64,000 bases of DNA, from the NCBI GenBank assembly GCA_934045905.1, contig OW203771.1, forward strand, positions 2,046,001 through 2,110,000. Direction: 5' to 3'. The translations under genes and the position numbers were made by a program. The stretch is from Leuctra nigra (taxonomy: Eukaryota; Arthropoda; Insecta; Plecoptera; Leuctridae). The notes under the pieces were generated by a model. The model was not told the origin of the DNA and searched no databases. It saw only the letters and a list, made by a program, of their open reading frames with translations. Shown one piece after another: positions 1 to 12,200 of the stretch (positions within the stretch are counted from its first letter, which is position 1; each line of letters opens with the position of its first letter).

Positions 1-80
1 AACGCCATAACAAAAAATATAATTATAGGTAAAACATAGTACAATATAATGAGTAATGACCCTTCCTTTCTCCCTAATAT

Positions 81-744
81 TAGTCCAGTAATTGTGTGAT
101 TATACCACCACTAATTGCAACAGAAGGTTTCAATGCATGAATCGATTCAGAAAAATGCCCTCTACAACATATCCAAAATCGCCAAAAATCGCTGTACGGA
201 AAAAGGGTTTTAATGACTTTTTAAGTAAATTTCCCATGTTAATTCCATCTTGCAAAATAAACTTTTTTTCATGTAACTTCGATTTTGATGAAACTTGGCA
301 GAATTGTTCACTATCCTAAATAAAAACAAATAGTTCTCTGAGCGTTTTCCTCTAAATCTCATCGTTTGGGATACATGGGCCATTGAAAAGTCATATTTTA
401 GTCAGTTTTCGTCGATTTGAGTGTAATTTGACGTTTTGCGAGGTCCATATTTCCCAAACGATGAGATTTAGAGGAAAATGCTCAGAGAGCTATTTGTGTT
501 TATTTAGGATGTTAAACAATTCTGCCAAGTTTCGTCAAAATCGGAGTTACATCAAAAAAAGTTTTTTTTTTCAAGATGGAATTAACATGGGAAATTTACT
601 TAAAAAGTCATTAAAACCCTTTTTCCATACAGCGATTTCGGATATGTTGTAGAGGACACTTTTCTTAATCGAACAGTACCAAAAACGCTTACGTTGCAAT
701 TAGTGGTGGGTTATGTTGATTTTTTCACTAGAATTACTGGACTA
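81..744. mobile_element. Foldback MITE, family C copy 1
   Basis: The element is bounded by TAGTCCAGTAATT on the left and the inverted AATTACTGGACTA on the right. Nearly the whole interior is an inverted repeat: CCACTAATTGCAACAGAAGG near the left end and its degraded complement near 700, with a central axis around 400. The second copy is at 30140-30821. No transposase frame is recognised. Confidence 0.85.
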
Positions 745-3228
745 TATCACAAATTGTCACATAAAACAAAATTGATGATTTGAATTTCAACCACATGAAT
801 ATTGAATTGAAATTTTTAAATTTATTTTAAAAATCCAATATGCAGGTATATTAAAAAATAACATTTGTTAAAGTTATGAGTTTCCTCTCTCACCTATCAA
901 CAAATAACATTTAAATTATACAACAATTCCTGCAACATGTATCAGCATTCGTCATGCTAAAATACAGTACCTACTAGAAACATACGCACCTGTAAAATAA
1001 TGTTTAGGTAGGAAAGAAGATGGGAAAAGAACAGGCATTTCAGAAAATTGGTCGAAAGAATACATTAAAAGTCTGGAAAAAATTTATTCTCGGATAGATA
1101 TTTCTATAATACATTTCGAGATTCAAGGTTAGTCAATCTCCACTGATTCTTATTATAAAAGGTCGACAGAAATGTTACATTTATACAGTTTCTAGATACA
1201 GTGTTTTGAAATAATACAGAAGACGGGACTAGGCAGTAAGATTTACATACGGTCTGAATTTCATTGTACTACTATCCTACATCCAACGCCACTCTATACC
1301 GACATCTGCAAGAATGCTTTGCCTTATTCCTAGGACGAACTACATAATTTTGAATGTGTGCCGCTACAATTATGTTCTATTTCCCTGCAAGTTCCATATT
1401 ATTTCATTGCTCTACATGAGAAAACAATACTTTGCACAACAATGACATATATAGTAGTGACATTTAACAAATATATATGCTTTTGAACTAATATCCGACT
1501 TAACATTTTTAGAATATTGGTCCTATCTACTACCTAATGCAAATTAGGAATTATAAAATGTAAGGTTCTAGTAAACTTTTAGGAAATGAGTATTAGAGAA
1601 AACAATAGTATTTTTGTTTGGTAGAAAAACAAACATTTTGATATGAAATTATGAGAGAATGGATTATTGCAAGAAATGAACCTCGTTTTGATGTGACTTC
1701 TTCATAAGATGAAGTAGAGTTATACATTTAATTTTGTAAAATAAAATAATAATTTTCATACCAACCAGTTCGCTACGATCATTTCTTGAACATGCCCCCG
1801 AGTGAAAACTACATTGTGAAAATTATCCATTAGGTGTAATATCAGAAGATATTAAATTTCATAACTAAAATTTTCAACAAATAAATACCAAATGTTAGAA
1901 ATTGGATCAGATCTGTCATGAAAAAATTTACAATTGCATTACAAAAAAAAATGGAACACATTAGAAGAAACCTCACAAACTATTATTAATGCTACAAATA
2001 TATCTGGTCACAACAAATAATAATGTCATTTACTGTATGTCGTAAAATAAGGGTCTCACAATACTTGACAAAAACTTATTAATACGAAGTATGATTATAA
2101 ATCTGTTGCCGTTGTAATATCATGGTATAAGGACAACATAGAACATCACATGTATTACTAACTAGTAGGTACATTCTTGTATAATACATCGCATATAGTT
2201 AGTCTATCATTTGCTTATAATCGTATTTACAGATACGTAGTTATTTTTCTAAACTTTGATCAGGAATGAACCAGGTTTTTCAACCATTTTCTTTATACTT
2301 TATATTGAAGATATGAGTAGGATTTATCTTTTATATAATACAAAGCATGGGTACAAATCTAGGAGCTTACACATTCTTAGGTTTGTACATATTTATTTAA
2401 GAGAAAGGACCACCAACGTACTTCCATTTCTGGGATTATGATCCATGTTTAAGGGACGACGTCTGAGCGAATGAATTTCTAATTAAAATTAATAATATTA
2501 ACCAAATTTTGAAAAATCTTAAAATTAATGAGCATAATGAGGCTTAGATCTTATATTTGTTTGAACATTGTTTCACTGGCTCTAAGATATAACCAAGGTG
2601 GCCACAATAACAAAAATAGAGTTCTGCCTTGGTGATCCTTTCCATTAAACTGTAGATTGTAGCTAGTTAGATTAATTGTACACTTTTTCAATTAACTAAG
2701 GTGCAAAATAGATATATATCGTGAAATTACGAAGCCAAAAAAATAGATTTAGTGTAATTTTGATAGGTAGTATAGGTACTTCAAGTCAAGTAAAATATTT
2801 CTAGTACCTTGTGATTTTCTAGTGATCATTTTTCATAATGGAAGATACTATTTCGGGGAAAAACTACGAAGAACGTAAGAAGAATTCTCTAAGCTGGAAG
2901 AAACATCCGTTGTCTTGGAAACGTTCACGCACGAACACAGATTACAACACACGGCTCTTTGGTATTCGAATACAAAATACAACGCATCGTATTCACACGC
3001 CTCTCCAAATCATATAAAAAACATAAATAAAACTCGTGAAAGTTGTCTCGTAGATCTTGAGTCGAGTCTGTCACTTCACTTTTGTCCGCTTTGTTTTAAA
3101 ACTCTTTAGCGTAACGTTCACTTCGAGTGTTCGGCTGTTACTGGCGCTCGGCTAAGTTGCTAACTCTCGGTTAAGTTGCTGGCGCTCCGTAAAGTTCTTT
3201 TGAGTTGCGATCGGACGAGGAACGAAGT
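745..3228. other. Gef26 3' UTR and downstream AT-rich DNA
   Basis: The Gef26 transcript should continue from 3228 toward lower coordinates. The first minus-strand AATAAA that I noted is at 2397-2392, which would give a 3' UTR of about 0.8 kb; this is only a guess. The rest is AT-rich without a recognised gene or repeat. Confidence 0.4.
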
Positions 3229-3260
3229 CTAGACGGCCGAAACCTGTGCATCCTCGTCAT
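3229..3260 (-). CDS. Gef26: Gef26 coding exon 22 (32-nt terminal coding exon, QVSAV stop)
   Basis: This tiny last coding segment follows the acceptor TCTCCCGCCAG. It encodes [10 protein letters not shown] and the stop TAG at 3231-3229. Both the acidic lead and the VSAV end match vertebrate RAPGEF6 (...ENEQVSAV), a class I PDZ ligand that binds MAGI-type scaffolds in the family. It is far too short for ORF finders. The exact phase match and conserved ending make it convincing. The 3' UTR continues toward lower coordinates. Confidence 0.93.
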
Positions 3261-6200
3261 CTGGCGGGAGAAAAGAAACGGAATTAGGTTGACAAATTAT
3301 CACAGTAGAACACATTTACCAGTCGTAAAGATCAATACAATTATCTTTAATAGTTAGCTCTCTTGATTACTTCTTAAACCCACGAGGTTCAAATATATAA
3401 GAACATCTTCAAATGACACATCAAGTTTTCACTACAAAGGGACAAACTAGTAATAATTAGTCAAGAGTTGTTATTCTGTAAATGTGAAATAATTAATATG
3501 TATGTAACTGCTAACTTTGTAACTTTGTAAGTAGCTTTTTGAACAAAATACTGAATATTAAATCTTGAAACCCAAGAAATCTTTCTTCAAATTTTATCAT
3601 ACAGCAAAAGTCCTTTCCCATACAATTACAAAGAAAATAGATTAAAGAATACTAAAAAAATATTTGCATCTGAAATACAAGTTCCGAAATAATTTACATG
3701 CCATTTAACCAAACAAAATATCAAATGAAATTTGAATTTGATTTTCATAAATGAACATTTTAGATGATGTTTGTCATATTCTTTTCAATTTTACAATTCT
3801 GCTGGAATATATTCCGTCGCACTTCCATACTGCAATGAGCCTGAATAACGAACAGACAGAAAGATGAAACGACGTGAACGAAAGCTACTAGATGAATGAA
3901 CGTCGCTCACCGTCCTCCTCGGGGTCCGTGTGGTAGAACGCCGTCGTGCCGGTGACGCCCTCGTGCGAGTGCGCGCGCCCCAGCCGGTGCAGCCGCGCCA
4001 TCTGCGCCGCCACGCTGTACGCGGGCGGGTGGCGCGCTCGCGCAGGCGGACCCATCACGCAACCTGCGCAACCAAACAGTTCACATCCGTCAGAAACAGT
4101 TGGGGTAGTCACTGAGTAGCAAGCAAGAAGTCTTTTCTCGATTTGCGTTGAGCACTTTTGTAATGATGTATTCAAAGTTTCAAACTCTATCCATTGCAAT
4201 TTGACTGATGTCAACAAATACAGTTATATTGAAGTATTCTCTTACACAATGACTCATGTCACCATTACAAATATGATTGGATGAAGACAGAATTACTGGT
4301 TTATGAGCTCAACTCAAGAATCATGGAAACGTACTTCTGGCCTTTAACCTCTGAGATACAGAAGTCTAGATATTAGAATTTGATACAAAACAAATAAATA
4401 AAAATTAGAAATAATCCAGACCCAGAATATTTAATATCTTCATCTGATATTTTCTTATTTTAGTGCTGTTTCACATCACACTGGTCTGCAACTGGGCTAT
4501 TTATGACGTATGAATGATGATGCAATATGGGCGGTGGGAAAGAGGAGGTTGTGGCCTATTAATAGGGAATCTGTCCAGCATTTGCCCCTCGACTTAGGAA
4601 AACCATGAAGATGACCGAGGAATGGAGCCCTGGAGGTCAATTCTTCCGAATACACGTTTTCAAACCGTTTATGTTTGTATGAAACTTGAAAAAAAAAGTT
4701 CAAGGCTAGTAGGCAGCAGGCGATCTGTGGATAAATCACTTTCAAAACCAGTATTTTATGAACTCCTTAGTTCTCTCAACCTGGAGTCTGGAACTAATAA
4801 TAGAGATTATTCTAACAATTGAAATGGTTCTTGACTCCAAGTTGAGTTAACTCAGGTGTTCGTACAATAACAGTTTTAAAATAAAATCCAATCCACAGAT
4901 CACCTGCTGCCTACTATACTGCCGTACCAACCATAAAGCACCCAAGTGACATTTTTGAAAATGTGGAGTTATTGGTATCGTTGGAATCAGCAGATCATTT
5001 CCTATCTATTGTGCTCATTAAGAAAGCCCTAAGTCAACTTTCAATGGGTCAAAACATGGTTTGAAGTTGTGGGTATTAACGAAAAATGCCATCAGCACAC
5101 AGGTAAAAGCACCGACTAATACTATAGAGTTACTATGGGTAGATGGAGCTTTGTAAACGAGTACCGACACCAGAAAAATCAGGTTGATGCATTTTGACCA
5201 AGCATCTAACATTGAAACGGTCGATAACAACACCCCAGTAAAAGTCTTAAGTGTCAAAAAAGGGTTAAGGGATGAAATGCCATATTTTTTCGTCATATTC
5301 AGATAAAGCACAAAACTTCATGTCACCAAGCACTTTAAAAAAATATTAAAAGATAATTTAAGGCATGGCAGAGATTGAAACACATTTTGTCAATTTTCTC
5401 GGAACAAGGTTTGTGTCACTTGGGTGCTTTATGGTTGGTAGGGCAGTATAGTTCTCAACTTTTCCAAGTTTTAAACAACACAAACGTGAACGGTATGTAA
5501 CCGTGAAGCGTTTGAGTGAAGCACGGGGTTGTTCTCACCCTGCATGACGGAGTGGCGCCGCATCTGCGAGGGCGATGTCGCCGCGGCGCCGCACGTCACC
5601 TCCTGAGAGCTGCTCGAGTGCGAGTCGAGCTGAGTCGAGTGGCCCGAGTCGCTCGACGTCATCGAACCTGCAGCAAGCAGCTCGTCAGGGGTGGAGTCAG
5701 AGGGGATACCGTTGTGCAGCCACAAGAACAGCCGGGACAAACACAGGAAGGAATGCGGAAAAAGGTTAGGGAGCTCCTTGTCAGGGAATGGGATAAACAG
5801 AACTTGAACCTTTAATAATTTTTAGGTAGGGGTTTGAATGTTATCAAATAATGCAATATTTTGGACGGATCCCAAACTTGACTTGAGATTGAAAAATTGT
5901 TGAAAAAAAGTTTTTTAAATACATAATTTTGTAAAATGTTTGCTTCATTATCATTACACATCCCATCTCAACTTAATAAAATTACAATTACTAAAAGTTT
6001 TTCAAATTAACATAATAAAAATAATAGTTTGAATTGCAAAGAACAGAATGGATCACAAATGGAACTGGAACCTTTATTTTATATATTTAACGAAACAAAA
6101 GATACAATTTAAAAAAATGGAACCAGTGAAAAAATGGGACCATTTTGGTATTCACTGAGCATTTTTGCAACTTTTTCTTGGTTCCCACCTACATATCTGC

Positions 6201-9200
6201 TAAGAGATAATGTGTACCTGAAGTGAGTGTCTTGCGTAGCGGCAGGTTGCTGAGCGAGGTGACGCTACTGCTCTCCGCGCTGAGGTCCACGGGCATGGCC
6301 GGCGTGTCCGAGTGCGACCTCTCGTGCAGGCTGCGACCCCCGGCCCCCGTGCTGGGCGGCCCGGCGTGGGGGCCCACGCGCCGCGGCGCCCCGGGCGACG
6401 GAGAGGGGCTCAGCGCGTGCCGGGGCTGGTGGGGGCGCGTCTTGGTCGTCTCGGACAGGGCGAGCATCTTGCGCACGGCTTGCGGAGATGCGGCGCCTGT
6501 AGGAGAAGGCATTTGAATGTTTAGTGTTTATAAAGACATATTTTGTGACTTATAGACGAAACTGTAACAAAATATTCAATTTGAATTTCAATAAACAAAC
6601 TTTAAAAAAAAACATTAGGCTTGTACTTTGAAAGTATGTATGATTATGAATATGGTATTGCTTAATCAATTTTTTATATCAATTAATAATGATTTTTGGT
6701 GAATACAGGTTATTATCAGTGCTGGCAAAGTACTTTTAATTTTAAAAATGTATCAGTGTTACAGTTACTCATCCGGCTGTCTCCGAACGTCGTACTCACC
6801 GAACTTGGGCAGCGCGTTGTTGACGCCCCTCTTCCCCTCGCTGGCGCTGCTGGTGCTGCTGGTGGTGGATAGCGTGGGGCTGGGATGGCGCTTGCGCACC
6901 GGCGCGGAGTTGGGCGCGCTCACGGACGGCTCGCACTCGTTGGACAGCAGCTGCAGGCGCTCCTCGTCCGTGATGACGCGCATGTTGTTCAGGTACGCCT
7001 TCACGCGACGCACCATCTGGCTCTGCGGGGGGACATCACGTTATGGCGCGTTAGTCGGGCCGATTTCGTTTTAATTTTCACAGCAATTAATTTACATATT
7101 TTGGAGAACAGAACAGTATAATTTCGTAATTTTTTTAGGACATTTTTAGTTTGCTATTAGCAAAAGCAAAAGAGTATAGGTAGTCTAAAACAAAGTTTAG
7201 CCCATTTCTAGTTTGAAATGATGATATTATTTTAACTTGAAGCTTGTAGAATTTCATACCCTGATGGGTTTTTGTTTTTGTTATTTAATTAACTTTTTGT
7301 AGTTTTTGAAGTTCTAAATGTTTATAATTCTCATGTGGAAAATGGGCAAAATTGTGAGAAAAATCATATGAAATTCAAAATTGTGTTTTCAGAAGTGCAT
7401 TTTTAAAACATATTATAAGTCAGCTGCACCTCATAAAGCATGTTTATGTGAATCTTTTGCATTCCCCACCTTCTAACAATAAACTAATGAGTAATGAACA
7501 AAAGGGATAAACAAAGAAATAAAAGTCCATGCGGAGAGATAAAATAAATATACAAATCAAGTAGGGGTGTGCGAATATTCGAAAATTTCGAATACTTCGA
7601 AAATATTTGGTTCGAATATTCGATTCGGTATTCGGAAATAATAATAATAATCCATCCCTGGTTCCAATTTAATGGGTCAGGGGGTGGGTATTCCCACCAA
7701 CACTAGGGCCGCAGGACTCCTGGAAACCGGCTGGCCACGCCTGGCGTTTCCTCCTCTTCTTCCTCCTCTTCTTCTTCTTCCACTTCTAATTGTTCCACAA
7801 ATTCCTTCCACCATGTTCTGTCCTCCCACTGTCTCTCAGCCTCCAACTCACTCCACCTTCCTCCTCTCTCCAACACATCCTCCTTGATCAGTCCAATCCA
7901 CCTGTCTCTTGGTCGCCCCACTCTCCGAGTTCCCCCTGTAGCCGTAAAGTATTCTAAATTTCGAATACTTCAAAAATTCGAATATTCGAAAATTTTCGAA
8001 TAGTTCATGTCTTTTAATTCAAAATAACCCCGCCATTTCTCATATGGGAGTGTTTTTCAATGCTGCCAACTGCTGCAAAGTCAAAAACTCCTACCGAAAA
8101 TAGTCATGGCCGCCATTTTGCTTTCGAGGGAATATTATTTGTAGGTTATTGTTCCACCAAGTAGGCCTTCCTCATACTCATTTTGTTTCCTGTCAATTTC
8201 ATTTTTTGTGATGATTAGTGACAACAATATTATCCTGGCATATTACATCATAATCATTGCATTTACACTATGGCCATCTTTCATTCTTGATGAAAAGAGT
8301 TTGGTGTCCAATTTTTTTTTTAATTGACATTATGTATTTTAATTTTGGTTCCAATTATTCGATATTCGAAATATTTTTGTCAATTATTCGATATTCGTAT
8401 TCGAAGTCAAAAATCACTATTCGCACACCCCTAAAATCAAGTGAATATTTTTCAACATTAATTTAGCTGAATTCTTTTACAACACACTAGAGAATAGGCA
8501 CGATGCCTGTAGGATATGAACACGCCACTGACCTCCTCGAACATCTTCTTGGGATTGGGCTGCGCTGTGGACTTCTTCCTCCTCTTGACCGTGGTCTGTC
8601 CCGTGCCGGTGGTCATCTGGTTCAACGCGACCATGGCCGTCGAGGGAGGCTGGCCGCCCAGCTCCAGCATGGTCAGCAGGTCGTAGGGCGACGCGCACAT
8701 GTTGGTCAGCGCGCGCACCTCCTTGGCGATCATGCGCAGCTTCTCGAAGTTCACGAGGTTCTCGACGGCGGAGTCATTGCCGAGGTGGATGAAGGTCAGG
8801 TCTTTCTTCACCACCGGGTAGAACGGGATCTGGGGCGAGAAGTGAACGAGAGTCTCAGACAAGTAGCAAGCTTTAGCTATACATTAACTAGGTTAAATTT
8901 GTTTTCTCCTGAAAAAATACAGTGTTCAATAATAAAATACATTGTAAATTAGAAGATCGTAAACAATAATGAGTAGAAAATTTTCAGTAAAATAATTTTT
9001 AAATATTAGGTGAGGTGTACATTTTCTATGAAAATGTGTAAAAAAAAACAGGTCTTGCTTGAATAAATGAAAATGTTCAACTTGATCAAAACAATTTGAC
9101 TTTTCAGCCACTTTCAAATTCACTTTTATAGAGGATTTTGTTACAAACCTATTGTAGTACAAGTGTACGACCAGAAAATCTTTGTAACATGCATCGCACA

Positions 9201-12200
9201 AACAACGCGATGCAAAAAGTAAGGGGAATGAAAATGTCACTTTCAGAAAAGTAAAAAAATAAGTAACAATGTTCAAGAACAAGCTTTAAAAACTCATCTG
9301 TTAAAATCTATGTAGTAGTGTGTACCGATATCAAAAAATGTAAATATCCAAAATTATAAACTTTAGAGATATTTATTTATCAAGATTTTTCAAAACTTTA
9401 TTTTCTTCTCAAATCCCCACTGGAGGCCAGTTCAAGAGTTTGCATTGTAAAAAACTTGAAAAAGTTGAAGTCTACCGCCCTGTTGCCAACTTTTTCTAGT
9501 TTGAAACAATGAAAACGTGAACGCTCAAGAACGACCAACTCTGTCTCCTACCAAAGCTATGAGCCGTGCACTTACGATGGGCGCCTGACTGTTCATGACC
9601 AGCTGCCTGTACTTGGACATGTTCCTCGAGGGGTCCATCATGTCCTGGAGGTCGTTGAACAGCTTCTGATATTTGGTCGGCAGCTTCTCCCACGACAGAC
9701 GCAGCCTGAAACACACGCCAGGTCGTTAGCACATCGTTACCTGAAGACGAGATCAACGTCAAGTACGCATTTAGAGGAGGATAAACAGGAGTATCTGGCT
9801 TCAGGCGATAGCTGTAAAGGATGTCCATTGTAGGAATTCTAAAATAAAATCAGAATTACTTTTGCTCTTATCCTATACTTTAAAGCTGAATTTACAATCA
9901 CATTCCCATTTTACGTACAATTTTGTTTTTAGTTTTTACACTAAGCAACTTTCTGTCACAGAAATTGAGCTTAACTTTTATATCATTTAGAGCATTCTAA
10001 TTTCTATCAAGAAGTGTGGCAAAGAAATTGAACCAGAAAATCTCCGTGTAAATTGGGTTTAAAATTCTAAGTAGGTAGATGACAAAACGATTTCGGATTT
10101 TGTTATGTTTCCTTACATTTACATACCTATATCAAAAACTAATTTCCAAACCAAGAAATTAAGATTTACCTAAAATTAGGAAGAAAATTTAAAAAGGAAC
10201 ATATTTACCCAAAGAAAATGAAAGGGATACCAGCATTATAAACTCAAAATTGTCTAAAAACTCGGCAAAACAGTTGTTTTGTTTCCAAGAATAAAAAGTT
10301 TGCAATGAAATGTACACTTGGCCAAACAAAACTTGAAGTTCAATAAATCTAATAGGCTGATAAACGTAAGATCGCACCATCAGAATTCAGGCTAAGCGAT
10401 CTCATTGTCTCACTCTAGTAGTTGACCTCACATTTCAAAGATAATAACAAGCTTTGATTGGTTATATAGGACATGACCAGCAGTCATTCAAATTTGTTCA
10501 ACGTTCAAGTTTTGTTTGGCCGAGTGTATACCTACTGGTTTGGTCTTGTGAAATATGTACGAAATGTCTCTGCATCTCAACTGAACGTTCGGCTTCCTAC
10601 AGGTATGCATGTCTGTACCTTGAGACGGCGCGATGTCCGAGCCCGCTGATGATCGCGAACATGGAGTTGAAGTTCTTGCACTCCTTGCACTGGCGCGCGA
10701 CCTTGATGAACTGCTTGATGACCTTGAACCTGCGCACCAGGTTGTGCTCCGAGCACACCTCCGTCACCACCCAGAACATCTCGCGGTTCACCAGCTGAAA
10801 CAATATGCGATCGTGTCAGCGACAGTCCGTTTCACACGGAATGCGCAGCGCCAGAGGGCAAATACAAGAACAAAATGCCAACGAAACTATGTACCCCTCA
10901 CGATGAGGGGTTTCTTTGCTTCTATTGCTATGGCTATGCTGTATGAAATTTAATTTTAAAAATGGGCAAGTGATAACCCTAAGTTTGTCTTTTATCTAAT
11001 CATGATTAAAATTTGAGATCAATTGGTTCACGGGTTTCGTCTCCAATCGTTACGGAAATTTCTTAGTATTGCGCGGTTTTGTTGAATAACCGGCGCGTAA
11101 TTAACAAGGCACGAAGCAAAAATGAAAAAGTGCTGCTAATATACAATCAGACTGATCATGTGAACATCCTATCAAAGTTACACTCACTTAAGAAACATTT
11201 TTTCACTCTCAATTTGCTAAAACGGCCGAGCGCTTGCATCATCTTAAATAAATGATTCTGTTCTATGAACATATGGAATGTTACCTCTTGGAACTGCGCC
11301 AGCATGGGAACGCCGTATCGACTCTTCAACTGGAAGAGGTCGTCGACGTACTCGGTGCTCTCGATCTGCCTGAAGATGGAGAAGTCCTGGAGGGTCAGCT
11401 GGATGGCAACCTCCACGGGGTTGAGCTGCAACAGGTGCACCTGGCTCTCGCGCACCAGCTCGGGGGCCAGCTCGTCCGGCACCAGCGTCTCCGACACGTT
11501 GTTGGTCTTCAGGTAGTAGCTGCGGGGCAGGGGATCATATCAATTGTCTATTCATGCCAGAGTTGTGGTTAGTTTGTGACACCCTAAAGTGGAAGTCAAA
11601 TCTTATACAATTATTTTGATTATTCCCAGATGTCGAGTACCTCCTTAGAGCCTTCCTATCCAGTCACCACCTGACACAATATTTAAAATATAGCAGGTAC
11701 TTGTACTATGTTAAATATCAAAGTAAAATTTGGTGAAACAACATCAATTTACTGCCAAGTTAGCAAAAATTGTGCGACCAAGAAAATTTTATAAATTGAT
11801 GTTTTTAAAAAGGAGATCAAAGTGGTTGGTTGGGACTTGGGAATGAGGATTATCATAACAAATAGTAGTTGTATTCGCGAGAGGAACATATGAAGAAAAG
11901 CCGAGGAGGTTACACGGAATTGATATTCAGTAGACTCTAACAAATAATAAATGGTATTCGAAAGAAACGGAATGACTGATTAATGTTTGATGGCATCATC
12001 CCATGAATGCATCATCTAACTCTAGTTGGTGCTGATTTCATTGATAATATCAAGAATTGATTGTCAAGGAACCTGACCAGCAGCCAATCAGTTTTGTTCA
12101 AATGCCGTTTTTACTTAGTCCAAGTGTACCTTTCGTAAGCTCGGATAAATTAGCTCTTCACTTCCGACGCTGTGTAATAGCAACTAGACACGTACCGACT

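Noticed and set aside
5018..5311. 97-residue frame inside the TA-flanked MITE as a transposase remnant
   Set aside because: No catalytic or DNA-binding motif can be seen; the element length fits a non-coding MITE.
8503..8952. 149-residue plus-strand frame
   Set aside because: It is the antisense shadow of Gef26 exon 17; the GC-rich codon bias opens the opposite strand.
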